A stretch of 64,000 nucleotides of DNA from Aquipluma nitroreducens (GTDB lineage Bacteria; Bacteroidota; Bacteroidia; Bacteroidales; Prolixibacteraceae): assembly GCF_009689585.1 (NCBI RefSeq), contig NZ_AP018694.1:3797001-3861000 (forward strand). The letters run 5' to 3'. Of this stretch, positions 22,402 to 31,576 are shown piece by piece. The translations under genes and the position numbers were made by a program. How positions within the stretch are numbered: position 1 is the first letter of the stretch; each line of letters starts with the position of its first letter. The notes under the pieces were generated by a model, which had not been told where the DNA came from, ran no database searches, and saw nothing but the letters and a program-made list of their open reading frames with translations.

Positions 22402-23499
22402 CTAATAAAAGGGAAGCATTTTAATAATTTCGCCTTCAGTTGTGAGATATTCTTTCATTAGGTTGGCTGTTAGGCAGGAATGGACAGGTATTATTTCAAT
22501 CAGATTTCCAGGTTTGAAATAGCTTAAATCGCGAGGTGTAATTTTGAGAATTCCGTGTTCTTGTGAAAGCGCATGAAGATAATTCCGCTCATCTAAAAGT
22601 ATTTTTTTATCATTTTCTTCGACAACAATTCTGCCGAAAAGTGGTTTCCCATCGATGTTGATGATCGAATCTTTTGCAAAATGGATGGCTCCGCCATAAA
22701 TAACCACTTCATTGCGCGATGGATGCACTGCAATGACTGGACAAACCATTCGAACAGCAATATCTGTAAGTTGGCAGACACCTAGTTTGAATTGTGTTAA
22801 GTCGTAAAAAACAAAATTCCCCGGGCGAATTTCATCAACACCATCAAAATTATCACAGATGCTGCACGATGGCGTATCTCCCATGGAAATCATCAGTTCA
22901 GGCCATTCGCTTCGGTACCTCATTTTCAAGGCTTTCATTTTGAGCAGGGCATCGAAGTGCCTGCTGAAAATATCGTGAGTTGAATTGGCGTGATACGTGT
23001 GTCCGGTATGTGATAAAAATCCCTTGAATTGAAGCAGTGGCGATTTTTGTATGGTTTCCAGCAATTCATCAATCAGTTGAGTACGGCTTGACTCAATTCC
23101 GGTACGATTGTACCCGGTGTCAATTTTGATAAAAACTCCGGTATGCCAGGTTATTTTTTCCTGAAGTGCAGCTAATCCTTCTTTATTTTCGATCAAAAGA
23201 TTCAGATTTATCCTTCCAGCAAGCTCGTTCATTTCCGGAATTTCCGGAATATTTACTGAAAATGCGATCGTAATATCGTCCCAACCAATGTCAGCAAAGT
23301 AATTAGCCATGGTTAGCGAGGATACTGTGATGCATTTTACACCTGCATCGCGAAACCATTCTCCGATTTCAGCAGATTGATGAGTTTTGAAATGGGGGCG
23401 GAAATTTAACCCATGATCATTTGCTTTACGAGCCATGTTCTGGATGTTTCGTAATGCAATTTCTTTACTAAGTAGAAGGGTAGGTTTTGTAATTTCCAT
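22402..23499 (-). CDS. fold-type III PLP enzyme, D-serine dehydratase/D-threonine aldolase-like
   Basis: The product from the ATG at 23499 (MEITKPTLLLSKEIALRNIQ) has 365 residues. It shows the alanine-racemase-like barrel with the PLP lysine in LNFRPHFKTHQSAEIG, and the C-terminal beta domain with PVHSCLTANLM, the His-x-Cys zinc pair of eukaryotic-type DSD1 D-serine dehydratases and related D-threonine aldolases. The MGDTPSCS and DEIRPGNFVFYD segments are also typical. It would act on D-amino acids in the cytoplasm. Which substrate is used cannot be told. The upstream ATG at 23553 gives a non-conserved extension. Confidence 0.85.
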   Translation of the reverse strand: MEITKPTLLLSKEIALRNIQNMARKANDHGLNFRPHFKTHQSAEIGEWFRDAGVKCITVSSLTMANYFADIGWDDITIAFSVNIPEIPEMNELAGRINLNLLIENKEGLAALQEKITWHTGVFIKIDTGYNRTGIESSRTQLIDELLETIQKSPLLQFKGFLSHTGHTYHANSTHDIFSRHFDALLKMKALKMRYRSEWPELMISMGDTPSCSICDNFDGVDEIRPGNFVFYDLTQFKLGVCQLTDIAVRMVCPVIAVHPSRNEVVIYGGAIHFAKDSIINIDGKPLFGRIVVEENDKKILLDERNYLHALSQEHGILKITPRDLSYFKPGNLIEIIPVHSCLTANLMKEYLTTEGEIIKMLPFY

Positions 23500-23586
23500 T
23501 TCAGGATAATAAACTGAATTACAATCGCTCAATTCGTGTCCTAAAATAAGCAATACTTTGTGAATTCAAAAGTTTTAAGCAAAAGA

Positions 23587-23610
23587 AAGGAGCCAGATAA
23601 CTGGCTCCTT
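23587..23610 (-). terminator. purA terminator
   Basis: AAGGAGCCAG and CTGGCTCCTT pair with an ATAA loop just after the purA stop. On the minus strand a TTTCTTTTG tract follows. Confidence 0.75.
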
Positions 23611-23614
23611 ATGT

Positions 23615-24889
23615 TTATTCTCCTAAGAAGATCGTTTGTGCTCGGTTTGGACCTACCGAAGCAATTGAAACCGGAACCCCAACCTGTTCTTCAATGAAGT
23701 TGATGTAGTTGTTGAATTCTTCCGGAAATTCGTTTTGACTGGATAATTGTGTCAAATCGGCTTGCCAACCGGGTAATTCAACGTATACCGGTTTTACGCT
23801 TTCGTTAAGTTCGAATGGGAATTTATCAACGACTTCGCCATTCATTTCGTAACCAACACAGATCTTAATGGTTTCGAATTTGTCGAGCACATCGGCTTTC
23901 ATCATGATCAGTTCGGTTACACCATTCAGCATAATGGAGTATTTCAAGGCTACCAAATCCAACCATCCACAACGGCGCGGACGACCAGTTGTGGAGCCAT
24001 ATTCGCGGCCAACGTCACGCATATCTTGTCCATCTTTGTCAAATAGTTCAGTAGGGAAAGGTCCCATTCCAACACGGGTACAGTATGCTTTAAAAATCCC
24101 AAATACATTACCGATTTTGTTCGGGGCAATTCCCAGCCCTGTGCATGCTCCGGCACAAATGGTGCTTGATGAAGTTACAAACGGATAGGAGCCGAAGTCG
24201 ATATCCAGCATGGTTCCCTGAGCCCCTTCAGCCAAAACCGATTTACCACCAGTCAGGTTGTCGTTGATCAAATGCTCGGTATCAACAATGTTGAAGGTTT
24301 TGAGAACTTCGATGGCTTTCATCCATTCCTTTTCGGTTTCAGCAAGAATGGTGGCAAAATCGAAGTGGTAATAGTTTTCTAGTAAATCTTTGTGTGCCTG
24401 AACCCTAGCTGTATATTTTTCAGTGAAGTTTTCGAACAAATCTCCGACACGTAATCCGTCACGACCAATTTTGTCGCGGTAAGTTGGCCCAATTCCTTTT
24501 AGTGTTGAACCTATTTTGGTGGCGCCTTTGGCTTCTTCCGAGGCTGCGTCAAGTAAACGATGTGTTGGAAGAATTAGATGAGCTTTTTTCGATATATAAA
24601 GTGTTTTGTGAAGATCGACATCATGTTTGCTGATCGATTCAATTTCCTTTTCAAAAGTAATTGGATCAATAACAACTCCGTTGCCAATTACATTAAGTTT
24701 GTTTTCACGAAATATTCCGGAAGGAATAGTGTGTAAAACTTGTTTGAAATTATTTATCTCCAAGGTGTGACCGGCATTTGGCCCGCCTTGAAATCTGGAA
24801 ATAATATCATATTTAGGGGTTAAAACATCAACAATTTTCCCTTTGCCTTCGTCGCCCCACTGGAGGCCTAACAATACATCTACTTTCAT
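23615..24889 (-). CDS. purA: adenylosuccinate synthase
   Basis: The product from ATG 24889 (MKVDVLLGLQWGDEGKGKIV) has 424 residues, the normal length. The GDEGKGK phosphate loop (residues 12-18), the GGPNAGHT segment, QGTMLDIDFGSYPFVTSS and the STTGRPRRCGWLD region are all present. It makes adenylosuccinate from IMP, aspartate and GTP, the first committed step to AMP. An in-frame ATG ten codons upstream is not conserved. The gene order rel-fur-purA on one strand is common in Bacteroidota, and here each gene is separated by 60-200 bases. Confidence 0.95.
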   Translation of the reverse strand: MKVDVLLGLQWGDEGKGKIVDVLTPKYDIISRFQGGPNAGHTLEINNFKQVLHTIPSGIFRENKLNVIGNGVVIDPITFEKEIESISKHDVDLHKTLYISKKAHLILPTHRLLDAASEEAKGATKIGSTLKGIGPTYRDKIGRDGLRVGDLFENFTEKYTARVQAHKDLLENYYHFDFATILAETEKEWMKAIEVLKTFNIVDTEHLINDNLTGGKSVLAEGAQGTMLDIDFGSYPFVTSSSTICAGACTGLGIAPNKIGNVFGIFKAYCTRVGMGPFPTELFDKDGQDMRDVGREYGSTTGRPRRCGWLDLVALKYSIMLNGVTELIMMKADVLDKFETIKICVGYEMNGEVVDKFPFELNESVKPVYVELPGWQADLTQLSSQNEFPEEFNNYINFIEEQVGVPVSIASVGPNRAQTIFLGE

Positions 24890-25086
24890 CTTCAAAATAT
24901 TTAAGATCTGTTTAAACACGATAATCCGCGAAAACTGAATTTTGTGATTTCAATTTTCACGGAAAAATGGTCTTATTTGAGCGATAAAATTACAATTTAT
25001 TTACTGAAGTAAGTTTAAAATAAACACTTAAAAGAAGCCGATTATTAATTTGTTCTTTTTCGATTAATCAATGGTCAGAAAGTTAT

Positions 25087-25527
25087 TTACTTGCTGATGA
25101 ATTGACCATAGATGTAAAGTGTATGGTGGGATAATTTAAAATCGTTTTTCTGACAGATGTCTTCAATAATTTCCTTGAGTCGTGGGTCGTAGAATTCATT
25201 CAGGGAACCATTTCGGAGATCAATTAAATGGTCGTGTTGAGGAATGGCAAAAGCTTTTTCGAATTGCGCCAGATTTTTTCCGAACTGATGCCTGATGATA
25301 AGTTTGCAATCGAGCAGTAAATCCATCGTGTTGTATAAGGTAGCCCGGCTTACCCTATAGTTCTTGTTTTTCATCGAAATGTACAACGACTCAATGTCAA
25401 AATGCCCTTCTCTTGAGTATATTTCTTCCAGAATTGCAAACCGTTCTGGAGTTTTTCTGTGTTCATTCTCTTCAAGATAATCGATAAACATGCGCTTGAC
25501 CGCTTCTTTTGTTTTTTGGTTATTCAT
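25087..25527 (-). CDS. Fur-family transcriptional regulator
   Basis: The 146-residue product has the Fur winged-helix domain ([14 protein letters not shown], then [19 protein letters not shown]) and the dimerisation domain with the HDHLID metal-binding segment. The structural-zinc CxxC pairs that normally follow HDHLI(C) are absent ([15 protein letters not shown]), so it represents the cysteine-poor Fur type. Target metal, Fe, Mn, Zn or peroxide, cannot be told. It sits between rel and purA, as in many Bacteroidota, where it is usually described simply as Fur-like. Confidence 0.88.
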   Translation of the reverse strand: MNNQKTKEAVKRMFIDYLEENEHRKTPERFAILEEIYSREGHFDIESLYISMKNKNYRVSRATLYNTMDLLLDCKLIIRHQFGKNLAQFEKAFAIPQHDHLIDLRNGSLNEFYDPRLKEIIEDICQKNDFKLSHHTLYIYGQFISK

Positions 25528-25594
25528 ATTTAAACCAATTAAGAATAAGGATCAAAAATAGCACTTTTTTAGAACTTTATGCGAAGCTGGTTAC

Positions 25595-27814
25595 TTATTG
25601 CTGAATTTTTTCAATTCGTTCAACAGTGTCCATCCCCTTGATTTTCATTAATCGGGATATCAGTTCATTTAAATCCTGAACACTATGAATATAGAGGTAC
25701 AAATCACCTTCAAAAATACCATCGTGAGTATCAAAATGAACTGTGCGCATATTGATGTCGCTTTGCTTTGAAATGATGGTGGTTATTTCGTTGACTACAC
25801 CCACACGGTCGAATCCGCTAAGTTTAATCCGTGATAGATATGATAGTTTTTTGAATTTGGTCCATTCGGCCGTAATGATGCTATCTCCCTGTTGAGACAT
25901 AATCTTGAGCGCTTCGGGGCAGTTTCTTTTGTGAATAATGATGTGCTCATCATCTGAAACGTACCCGACAACATCGTCACCCGGAATTGGGTTGCAACAT
26001 TTGGCCAGCGTATAGTTGAGTTCTTCCGGATCCTCTTTCAGAATAAATGGTGCCTTTTTGTTGATTTTGCCAGTTGACGTGGGTTCCTCTTTTTTTGGAT
26101 AGAATGATAATTTCCAGAATTTGGCGAGTTTATTTTCTCTTCGGGTTTGTAATACTTCATCGAGGTTGTCGAGTTCCAGAAACCCCATTCCAACTTGCGC
26201 ATACAACTGCTCTTTGTTGGTCAGGCTGTAATATGCACTCAGTTTTTTAAGGGTATCAGATGAAGGTAGAATTTTATATTTGGCCAATTGATCTTCAATA
26301 ATCTTGCGCCCCTGTTCGATGTGCTTTTTCCGGTCGAGCTTGAAGGATTGTTTGACTTTTGTTTTTGCTTTAGCGGTGATGATGAAATTCAGCCAGCTAA
26401 GTTGCGGTGTTTGCGTTTTTGAAGAAAGAATTTCAACCTGATCGCCACTTTGTAGTGCATGAGAAACCGGAACAAGCTTGTGGTTGATTTTTGCCCCGAT
26501 GCAATGATTTCCAAGTTCTGTATGTATTTCGTAGGCAAAATCGATAATGGTGGCATTCTTGGGCAGGTTTACCATTCGGCCTTTTGGGGTGAAAACAATA
26601 ATCTCGGAAGAAAAAAGGTTCATTTTAAATTCATCCAGAAATTCAAGAGCATCCGATTCCGGATTCTGGAGCATATCCTTAATCTTCTGTAACCATCGGT
26701 CTAGTTCGTTTTCAACGTCATTAATATTCTTGTATTTGTAATGAGCCGCAAATCCTCGTTCGGCAATTTCATCCATTCGTTGCGTTCGAATCTGGATTTC
26801 AACCCATTTGCCCTGTGGCCCCATTACGGTAACGTGGAGAGCTTCATAGCCATTTGCCTTTGGTATGGTTATCCAATCACGGATACGGTCGGGCTTCGGT
26901 TTGTAAATGTCGGTTACCAGTGACAGAATATCAAAGCATTGCCGCTTTTCCGAAACATTGGTCTTGGGATTGAAGACGATTCGAACAGCCAATAAATCAT
27001 AAACTTCATCGAACGAAACACCTTTTGTTTGCATTTTATTCCAGATGGAATAGGTCGATTTTAGCCTTTCAGTAATGGTGAAATCAACTCCTTCGTGTTT
27101 CAGTTGCTCGTCAATTGGCCGAATAAATTCGGTTACTAGGTAATCTCTTTTTTCACGCTGGTTTTGTAGCCTGAACTGTATTTGGTTATAAGCATCTGGG
27201 TGTTTGTATTTCAGACTTAAATCTTCCAGCTCTGATTTGATGGCGTATAACCCCAGGCGATGGGCGAGGGGAGCGAATATGTAGAGGGTTTCGGCAGCAA
27301 TTTTTAGTTGCTTGTTTGGAGCCATCGAATCTAATGTGCGCATATTGTGCAGTCGATCAGCAAGTTTTATTAGAATTACCCGAACATCATCAGAAAGAGT
27401 CATTAGCATTTTTCTGAAATTGTTGGCTTGCTTGGAGTCGTGCTGAGGGGTAAACTCGTCAGTGAGTTTTGTCAAACCATCAACAATTGAAGCTACTTTT
27501 TCACCAAACAGGTTGCTTATGTCTTCCAGCGTATAGTCAGTGTCTTCAACAACATCGTGACACAAAGCCGCGATAATTGATGTAGCACTTAGCCCGATTT
27601 CTTCAACTACTATTTTAGCAACTGCCAGTGGATGAATGATGTATGGTTCTCCTGATTTTCGTTTTACCCCTGCATGTGCATTGTTCGCAAACTCGAACGC
27701 TTTTTGTATCCGAACCTTTCCTTCGTCTGAAACTTTGCGATCGCAAGCCTTCATCAAGTCATCAAAATAATCCTGTATTAATCGCTCTTCCGCTTTTGTC
27801 TGAAGTTTTGTCAT
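25595..27814 (-). CDS. bifunctional RelA/SpoT (p)ppGpp synthetase/hydrolase
   Basis: The 739-residue protein has the full Rel architecture. The HD hydrolase domain has HPLAVAKIV and ALCHDVVEDTDYT (His-Asp at 86-87). The synthetase domain has YSIWNKMQTKGVSFDEVYDL and GYEALHVTVMGP. A TGS domain follows (IIVFTPKGRMVNLPKNATII), then a helical/zinc-finger region with YTLAKCCNPIPGDDVVGYVS, and the ACT domain ends the protein (KLSGFDRVGVVNEITTIISK). Both catalytic domains look intact, so it should make and degrade the alarmone. No obvious promoter was identified in the 290-base AT-rich gap upstream (27815-28104). Confidence 0.93.
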   Translation of the reverse strand: MTKLQTKAEERLIQDYFDDLMKACDRKVSDEGKVRIQKAFEFANNAHAGVKRKSGEPYIIHPLAVAKIVVEEIGLSATSIIAALCHDVVEDTDYTLEDISNLFGEKVASIVDGLTKLTDEFTPQHDSKQANNFRKMLMTLSDDVRVILIKLADRLHNMRTLDSMAPNKQLKIAAETLYIFAPLAHRLGLYAIKSELEDLSLKYKHPDAYNQIQFRLQNQREKRDYLVTEFIRPIDEQLKHEGVDFTITERLKSTYSIWNKMQTKGVSFDEVYDLLAVRIVFNPKTNVSEKRQCFDILSLVTDIYKPKPDRIRDWITIPKANGYEALHVTVMGPQGKWVEIQIRTQRMDEIAERGFAAHYKYKNINDVENELDRWLQKIKDMLQNPESDALEFLDEFKMNLFSSEIIVFTPKGRMVNLPKNATIIDFAYEIHTELGNHCIGAKINHKLVPVSHALQSGDQVEILSSKTQTPQLSWLNFIITAKAKTKVKQSFKLDRKKHIEQGRKIIEDQLAKYKILPSSDTLKKLSAYYSLTNKEQLYAQVGMGFLELDNLDEVLQTRRENKLAKFWKLSFYPKKEEPTSTGKINKKAPFILKEDPEELNYTLAKCCNPIPGDDVVGYVSDDEHIIIHKRNCPEALKIMSQQGDSIITAEWTKFKKLSYLSRIKLSGFDRVGVVNEITTIISKQSDINMRTVHFDTHDGIFEGDLYLYIHSVQDLNELISRLMKIKGMDTVERIEKIQQ

Positions 27815-28104
27815 TTATGATTCCTTCTGTGCTCTGTCAAAATTAATGCTAAATAGTAAAGATATATTTTTTCTTAAAATATAGATGGTTAAGAATCCAT
27901 ATTCAAGTTTATAAGAACAAATATTTAAAGTTTAGGTTGATTTTAAGTATCGAGGTGTAGAGATCTTGGATGATCAATTGCCTGAGTTGATTCTCTTTCT
28001 AAAGTTTGTGGGCAGATCAATCTCAATTCAGAAGCAATGCCTTTTAGTTTAATGTAATAATCGCTTCGAATTGCTGCTTGTTTAAATAATTGTTATTGAG
28101 CTTG

Positions 28105-29355
28105 TTATTCGAATCGAAGGCTTTCTATTGGATCAAGTTTTGAGGCTTTCTGCGCAGGGTAATATCCGGAAATTACACCAACGAAGAAACATAAAATTAC
28201 GCCAACAAAGATCCAGACCCAAGGAATGAAGAATGGAGTTCCAATCATCATTGCAACGCCGTTCCCTGCCAATATTCCCAGAATGATTCCTACAATTCCT
28301 CCAATCTGCCCGATAACAACCGATTCAATTAAAAATTGCTGCTTCACAATTTCCGATGTTGCACCAATCGCTTTGCGGATGCCAATTTCGCGAGTTCGTT
28401 CAGTCACTGAAACGAGCATGATATTCATTAGCCCAACGGCAGCACCGAATAATGTAATAAGTCCGATGATGGTTGCAACGAGGGTTATGTTTTTTATGTT
28501 CTTAAGAAGTATATTGACCAGATTATCACTTTTCTCAATGTTGAAATCACTTTCGTCAGCAGGATTAAGGTTTCTGATCACCCTGAAAACACCTTCAGCT
28601 TCTCCGGTGGCAGGGTCAACCATCTCATTATTACTTACCTTAATTTGGATCGAAAAATTCATTTGAGGGCGTGAAAAATAACTTCTTACATTGGTAAACG
28701 GAAGTAAACACATTTGATCTCCACCCGACCCAAATCCTTGTCCCTTTGATGCAAGAACCCCGATTATCCGATATTTTCCACCTCCAATACTTATTGTTTT
28801 TTGCAGTGGATTTTCGCCTTTTTTGAATAACTTCTTAATTATTCCATCACCAATGATTACAACATTTCTTCCTGAATTAATTTCTTCTTCAGTAAAATTA
28901 CGTCCGGATTTAATTTCATTTCCTGATGTAAACAGGTAATTCTCATCAACACCCTGCACCGATACATTTGGATTTGTTTTCTCCGACTCATACTTTATAG
29001 TTGCCGTTCCGGTGGCATTGGTCGAAATAGAAACTGACGCAGGGAAAACAAACTTATCTTTGAACTCCTTTGCCTGATAATAACTTATGAAAGAATAATT
29101 CCTGGTACGATAGCGCTTGTCTCCAACCTGAATGCGCATTCCTCTCGAATTGATTGTGAACGTATTTGCGCCCATAAACGTAAATTCCTTTGTTATCGAA
29201 TTTTTTATCGAATCGATAGCAGTAAGGATTCCCACCAATGCTGTAATTCCTACGGCAATTATACATACAGTCAGTATTGTCCTAAGCAGATTACCGCGGA
29301 TGGATTGTAGTGCTATATTCAGGTTTTCAAAAAAGAGAGTTCCTAATCTCATCAC
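28105..29355 (-). CDS. ABC transporter permease (MacB/FtsX family)
   Basis: The 416-residue product has an N-terminal membrane helix ([20 protein letters not shown]), a long periplasmic MacB_PCD domain (about residues 40-270), and three C-terminal helices of the FtsX domain. Characteristic text is [28 protein letters not shown] and the final [18 protein letters not shown]. Such permeases work with a separate LolD/MacB-type ATPase to move lipoproteins, peptides or drugs. No ATPase gene is adjacent here, so the partner must be elsewhere. An ATG three bases inside is an equal start candidate. Confidence 0.9.
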   Translation of the reverse strand: MMRLGTLFFENLNIALQSIRGNLLRTILTVCIIAVGITALVGILTAIDSIKNSITKEFTFMGANTFTINSRGMRIQVGDKRYRTRNYSFISYYQAKEFKDKFVFPASVSISTNATGTATIKYESEKTNPNVSVQGVDENYLFTSGNEIKSGRNFTEEEINSGRNVVIIGDGIIKKLFKKGENPLQKTISIGGGKYRIIGVLASKGQGFGSGGDQMCLLPFTNVRSYFSRPQMNFSIQIKVSNNEMVDPATGEAEGVFRVIRNLNPADESDFNIEKSDNLVNILLKNIKNITLVATIIGLITLFGAAVGLMNIMLVSVTERTREIGIRKAIGATSEIVKQQFLIESVVIGQIGGIVGIILGILAGNGVAMMIGTPFFIPWVWIFVGVILCFFVGVISGYYPAQKASKLDPIESLRFE

Positions 29356-29702
29356 TTATAAATTATGGGACTTTTAATAGGTCATACAAGTTTAAAAATA
29401 ATTACATAAATTCTGTACTTGTCCAAGCAGTATAATAAATATTGGTTCGTAAAAATTAAAGCATGATTTAACGACCAATTGTAACATATATTCGATTTTT
29501 CAAGAAACAGATTTTATTGAATTTTGAACCTTGATTCATAACTGTCAGATATGTAGGTCGATGTAAGTGGCTTGATTAGAAATTAATCTTTTTTAACATT
29601 TTTGAACTAACTTTTTGTTTTGCATTTCGGTATAGGAGTTACTATTTGAACTTATTTTGAATTGAATATTAAGAATAATCAATCACAAATAATTCTTGAT
29701 TT
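29356..29702. other. AT-rich gap between divergent genes
   Basis: No gene, strong hairpin or clear repeat is seen in these 347 bases. They must contain promoters for the ABC permease (minus) and the pRiA4b-like gene (plus). Confidence 0.5.
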
Positions 29703-30215
29703 ATGATTTGTATTTTCGAAATTTCATCATTAGAGGCTCCTGATTTTAAACGATTGATTCATGTTGGATCCGAAAATACCTTTGAAGAGCTGCATCGGAC
29801 ATTACAAAACACTGCAAATTTCGATACTTCCCAATTGGCTTCTTTTTTTATAACCGATGATCATTGGAAACGTCTGGTTGAGATCAGCCCTCTTGACTCA
29901 GGCAAAAAGAGTATGAAAGTACTTAGTATGCGAAATACAAAATTAAATGAATATATATCAGAAATCGGGCAAAAGTTAGTTTACGTCTTTGATTTCTTTA
30001 ATGAACGTTTTTTATACATAGAATTAAAGGAGAAACTTATGAAAACTGATTTAAAAGAACCATTTGTTGCTTACGAAAAAGGCAATGCGCCAAGTCAATT
30101 TTTGATTAACGATCTGGAAAGTTCTGGAGTCGAGATGATGGAAAAGGACGAATCTTATAAGAGTTTTGGAGATCTGGAAGACTATTATGAGATTTTCGGG
30201 GAAATGGATGCATAA
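29703..30215 (+). CDS. pRiA4b ORF-3-like (IS1096 ORF3-like) protein
   Basis: The 170-residue acidic protein begins with a short beta strand and the FEELHRTLQNTANFDTSQLASFFI segment characteristic of the pRiA4b_Orf3 fold. VEISPLDSG and LVYVFDFFNERFLYIEL follow. Its tail is very acidic (SFGDLEDYYEIFGEMDA). In Bacteroidota this protein is often encoded just before miaA, as here. Function is unknown. A terminator follows its stop directly, so it is transcribed separately from miaA. Confidence 0.75.
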   Translation: MICIFEISSLEAPDFKRLIHVGSENTFEELHRTLQNTANFDTSQLASFFITDDHWKRLVEISPLDSGKKSMKVLSMRNTKLNEYISEIGQKLVYVFDFFNERFLYIELKEKLMKTDLKEPFVAYEKGNAPSQFLINDLESSGVEMMEKDESYKSFGDLEDYYEIFGEMDA

Positions 30216-30220
30216 CAAAT

Positions 30221-30248
30221 GGGGACTTTAAAGTCCCCTTCTTTTTTG
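30221..30248 (+). terminator. intrinsic terminator after the pRiA4b-like gene
   Basis: GGGGACTTTAAAGTCCCC is a perfect 9-bp stem, followed by TTCTTTTTTG. Confidence 0.85.
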
Positions 30249-30258
30249 TATTAATCCT

Positions 30259-30266
30259 TATCTTTG
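30259..30266 (+). promoter_or_regulatory. putative -7 element of miaA
   Basis: TATCTTTG lies 21 bases before the miaA ATG at 30288, directly after the terminator of the upstream gene. No good -33 element is visible, so this is only suggestive. Confidence 0.4.
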
Positions 30267-30287
30267 TTGAACAACCAATCGATCAGG

Positions 30288-31196
30288 ATGAATACATTAA
30301 TTATTGTTTTGGGACCTACAGGAGTTGGGAAATCTGATATTAGTATTCAATTAGCCAAACATTTTCATACCGAAATTATTTCAGCAGACTCCAGACAGTT
30401 CTTTAAGGAACTTTCAATAGGTACTGCAGTTCCTTCATCGGAGGATCTGGAAATTGTTCCTCACCATTTTATCCAAAATAAATCAATACACAATTATTAT
30501 AATGTAAGTGAATATGAAACTGAAGCATTATGCCTTATCAATGAGCTGTTTGCAAAGTTAAATCCAATTGTCCTTACAGGAGGTTCAATGCTTTATGTCG
30601 ATACTATTTGCAACGGAATCGATGACATTCCAACTGTTGATCCCGAAATCAGGGATGACGTAATCAGGTGGTATGAACAAAACGGAATTGAAGCCTTGCG
30701 GCAACGTTTACTCGAAATAGATCCTGAATATTATCAGATTGTCGATCTGAACAATCCGAAACGATTACTTCATGCTGTTGAAATTCATCAAATGACCGGG
30801 CAACCGTTAACTTCGTTCCGAAAAAAAACAATCAAAGAAAGGTCGTTTCGTATGATAAAAATCGGGATCAACCAGGATCGCAAAGTATTGTACGAAAGGA
30901 TTAATCAGCGTGTTTTAAAGATGATGGATGCTGGTCTTCTTGAAGAAGCAAAGACGGTATGCCCGTACCGCATGTTAAACTCATTAAATACTGTTGGGTA
31001 TAAGGAATTATTCTCCTATCTGGATGGAGAATGTACTTTAGATGAGGCGATTGACCTGATTCAACGGAACACCCGAAAATATGCACGGAAACAATTAACA
31101 TGGTTTCGGCGCGATCAACAAATCAAATGGTTTGAACCCGAACAGATTCAGGAAATAATTGAGTTTGTCGAATCAGAGATGAGCGAAAATGAATGA
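30288..31196 (+). CDS. miaA: tRNA dimethylallyltransferase
   Basis: From ATG 30288 the protein has 302 residues. It has the P-loop GPTGVGKS near the N-terminus, SADSRQFFKELSIGTA, the VLTGGSMLYVD segment, and the C-terminal QRNTRKYARKQLTWFRRD signature of MiaA. It adds a dimethylallyl group to A37 of tRNAs reading U-starting codons. A TTG-initiated extension to 30264 is possible but not conserved. The next gene, a NUDIX hydrolase, starts inside its last codons (overlap 8 bases), so the pair was cotranscribed before the IS21-family insertion. Confidence 0.94.
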   Translation: MNTLIIVLGPTGVGKSDISIQLAKHFHTEIISADSRQFFKELSIGTAVPSSEDLEIVPHHFIQNKSIHNYYNVSEYETEALCLINELFAKLNPIVLTGGSMLYVDTICNGIDDIPTVDPEIRDDVIRWYEQNGIEALRQRLLEIDPEYYQIVDLNNPKRLLHAVEIHQMTGQPLTSFRKKTIKERSFRMIKIGINQDRKVLYERINQRVLKMMDAGLLEEAKTVCPYRMLNSLNTVGYKELFSYLDGECTLDEAIDLIQRNTRKYARKQLTWFRRDQQIKWFEPEQIQEIIEFVESEMSENE

Positions 31197-31440
31197 TCAG
31201 TTGCCCTCTCAGTTTACAATTCGGGTTTATGTGTTAATCATTAGCAAACAGAATGAAGTTCTGGTTACAGATGAATTTCAGATGAACATGAAAATGACCA
31301 AATTCCCTGGCGGTGGAATGAACTTTGGCGAAGGTATGATTGATTGCCTTAAGAGGGAAATGTTGGAAGAGTGTAATCAGGAAATTGAAGGGATTCAGCA
31401 TTTTTATACCACTGATTTTTACCAGAAAGCCCTGTTTTGG
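31189..31440 (+). pseudogene. NUDIX hydrolase, 5' part, split by an IS21-family element
   Basis: The N-terminal 84 residues contain the start of a NUDIX domain with the box GGGMNFGEGMIDCLKREMLEEC (G-x5-E-x7-REMLEE). The frame then runs into the IS21-family element and stops within it at 31485. Joining 31440 to 34137, across the duplicated GTTTTGG, gives one frame of 156 residues, the normal size of a small NUDIX pyrophosphohydrolase. The NUDIX box itself is intact. The truncated product lacks the last strands and helix, so it is probably inactive. Overlap with miaA shows it was part of that operon. Confidence 0.8.
31434..31440. repeat. target duplication GTTTTGG, left copy
   Basis: Identical to 34130-34136, directly at the element end. 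Seven bases fits the 4-8 bp usual for IS21. Confidence 0.8.
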
Positions 31441-31576
31441 TGGACACGCCGGATAAAATATCCAGTGTTCGCCGGAACAAATTGACCACCTTCCGCCGGT
31501 CAAAATGGTTGGGTTGCGCCGGAGCAAATTGACCACCCTCTAAGAACGATTTATCCTTGTTGATTAGCGGGCATTT

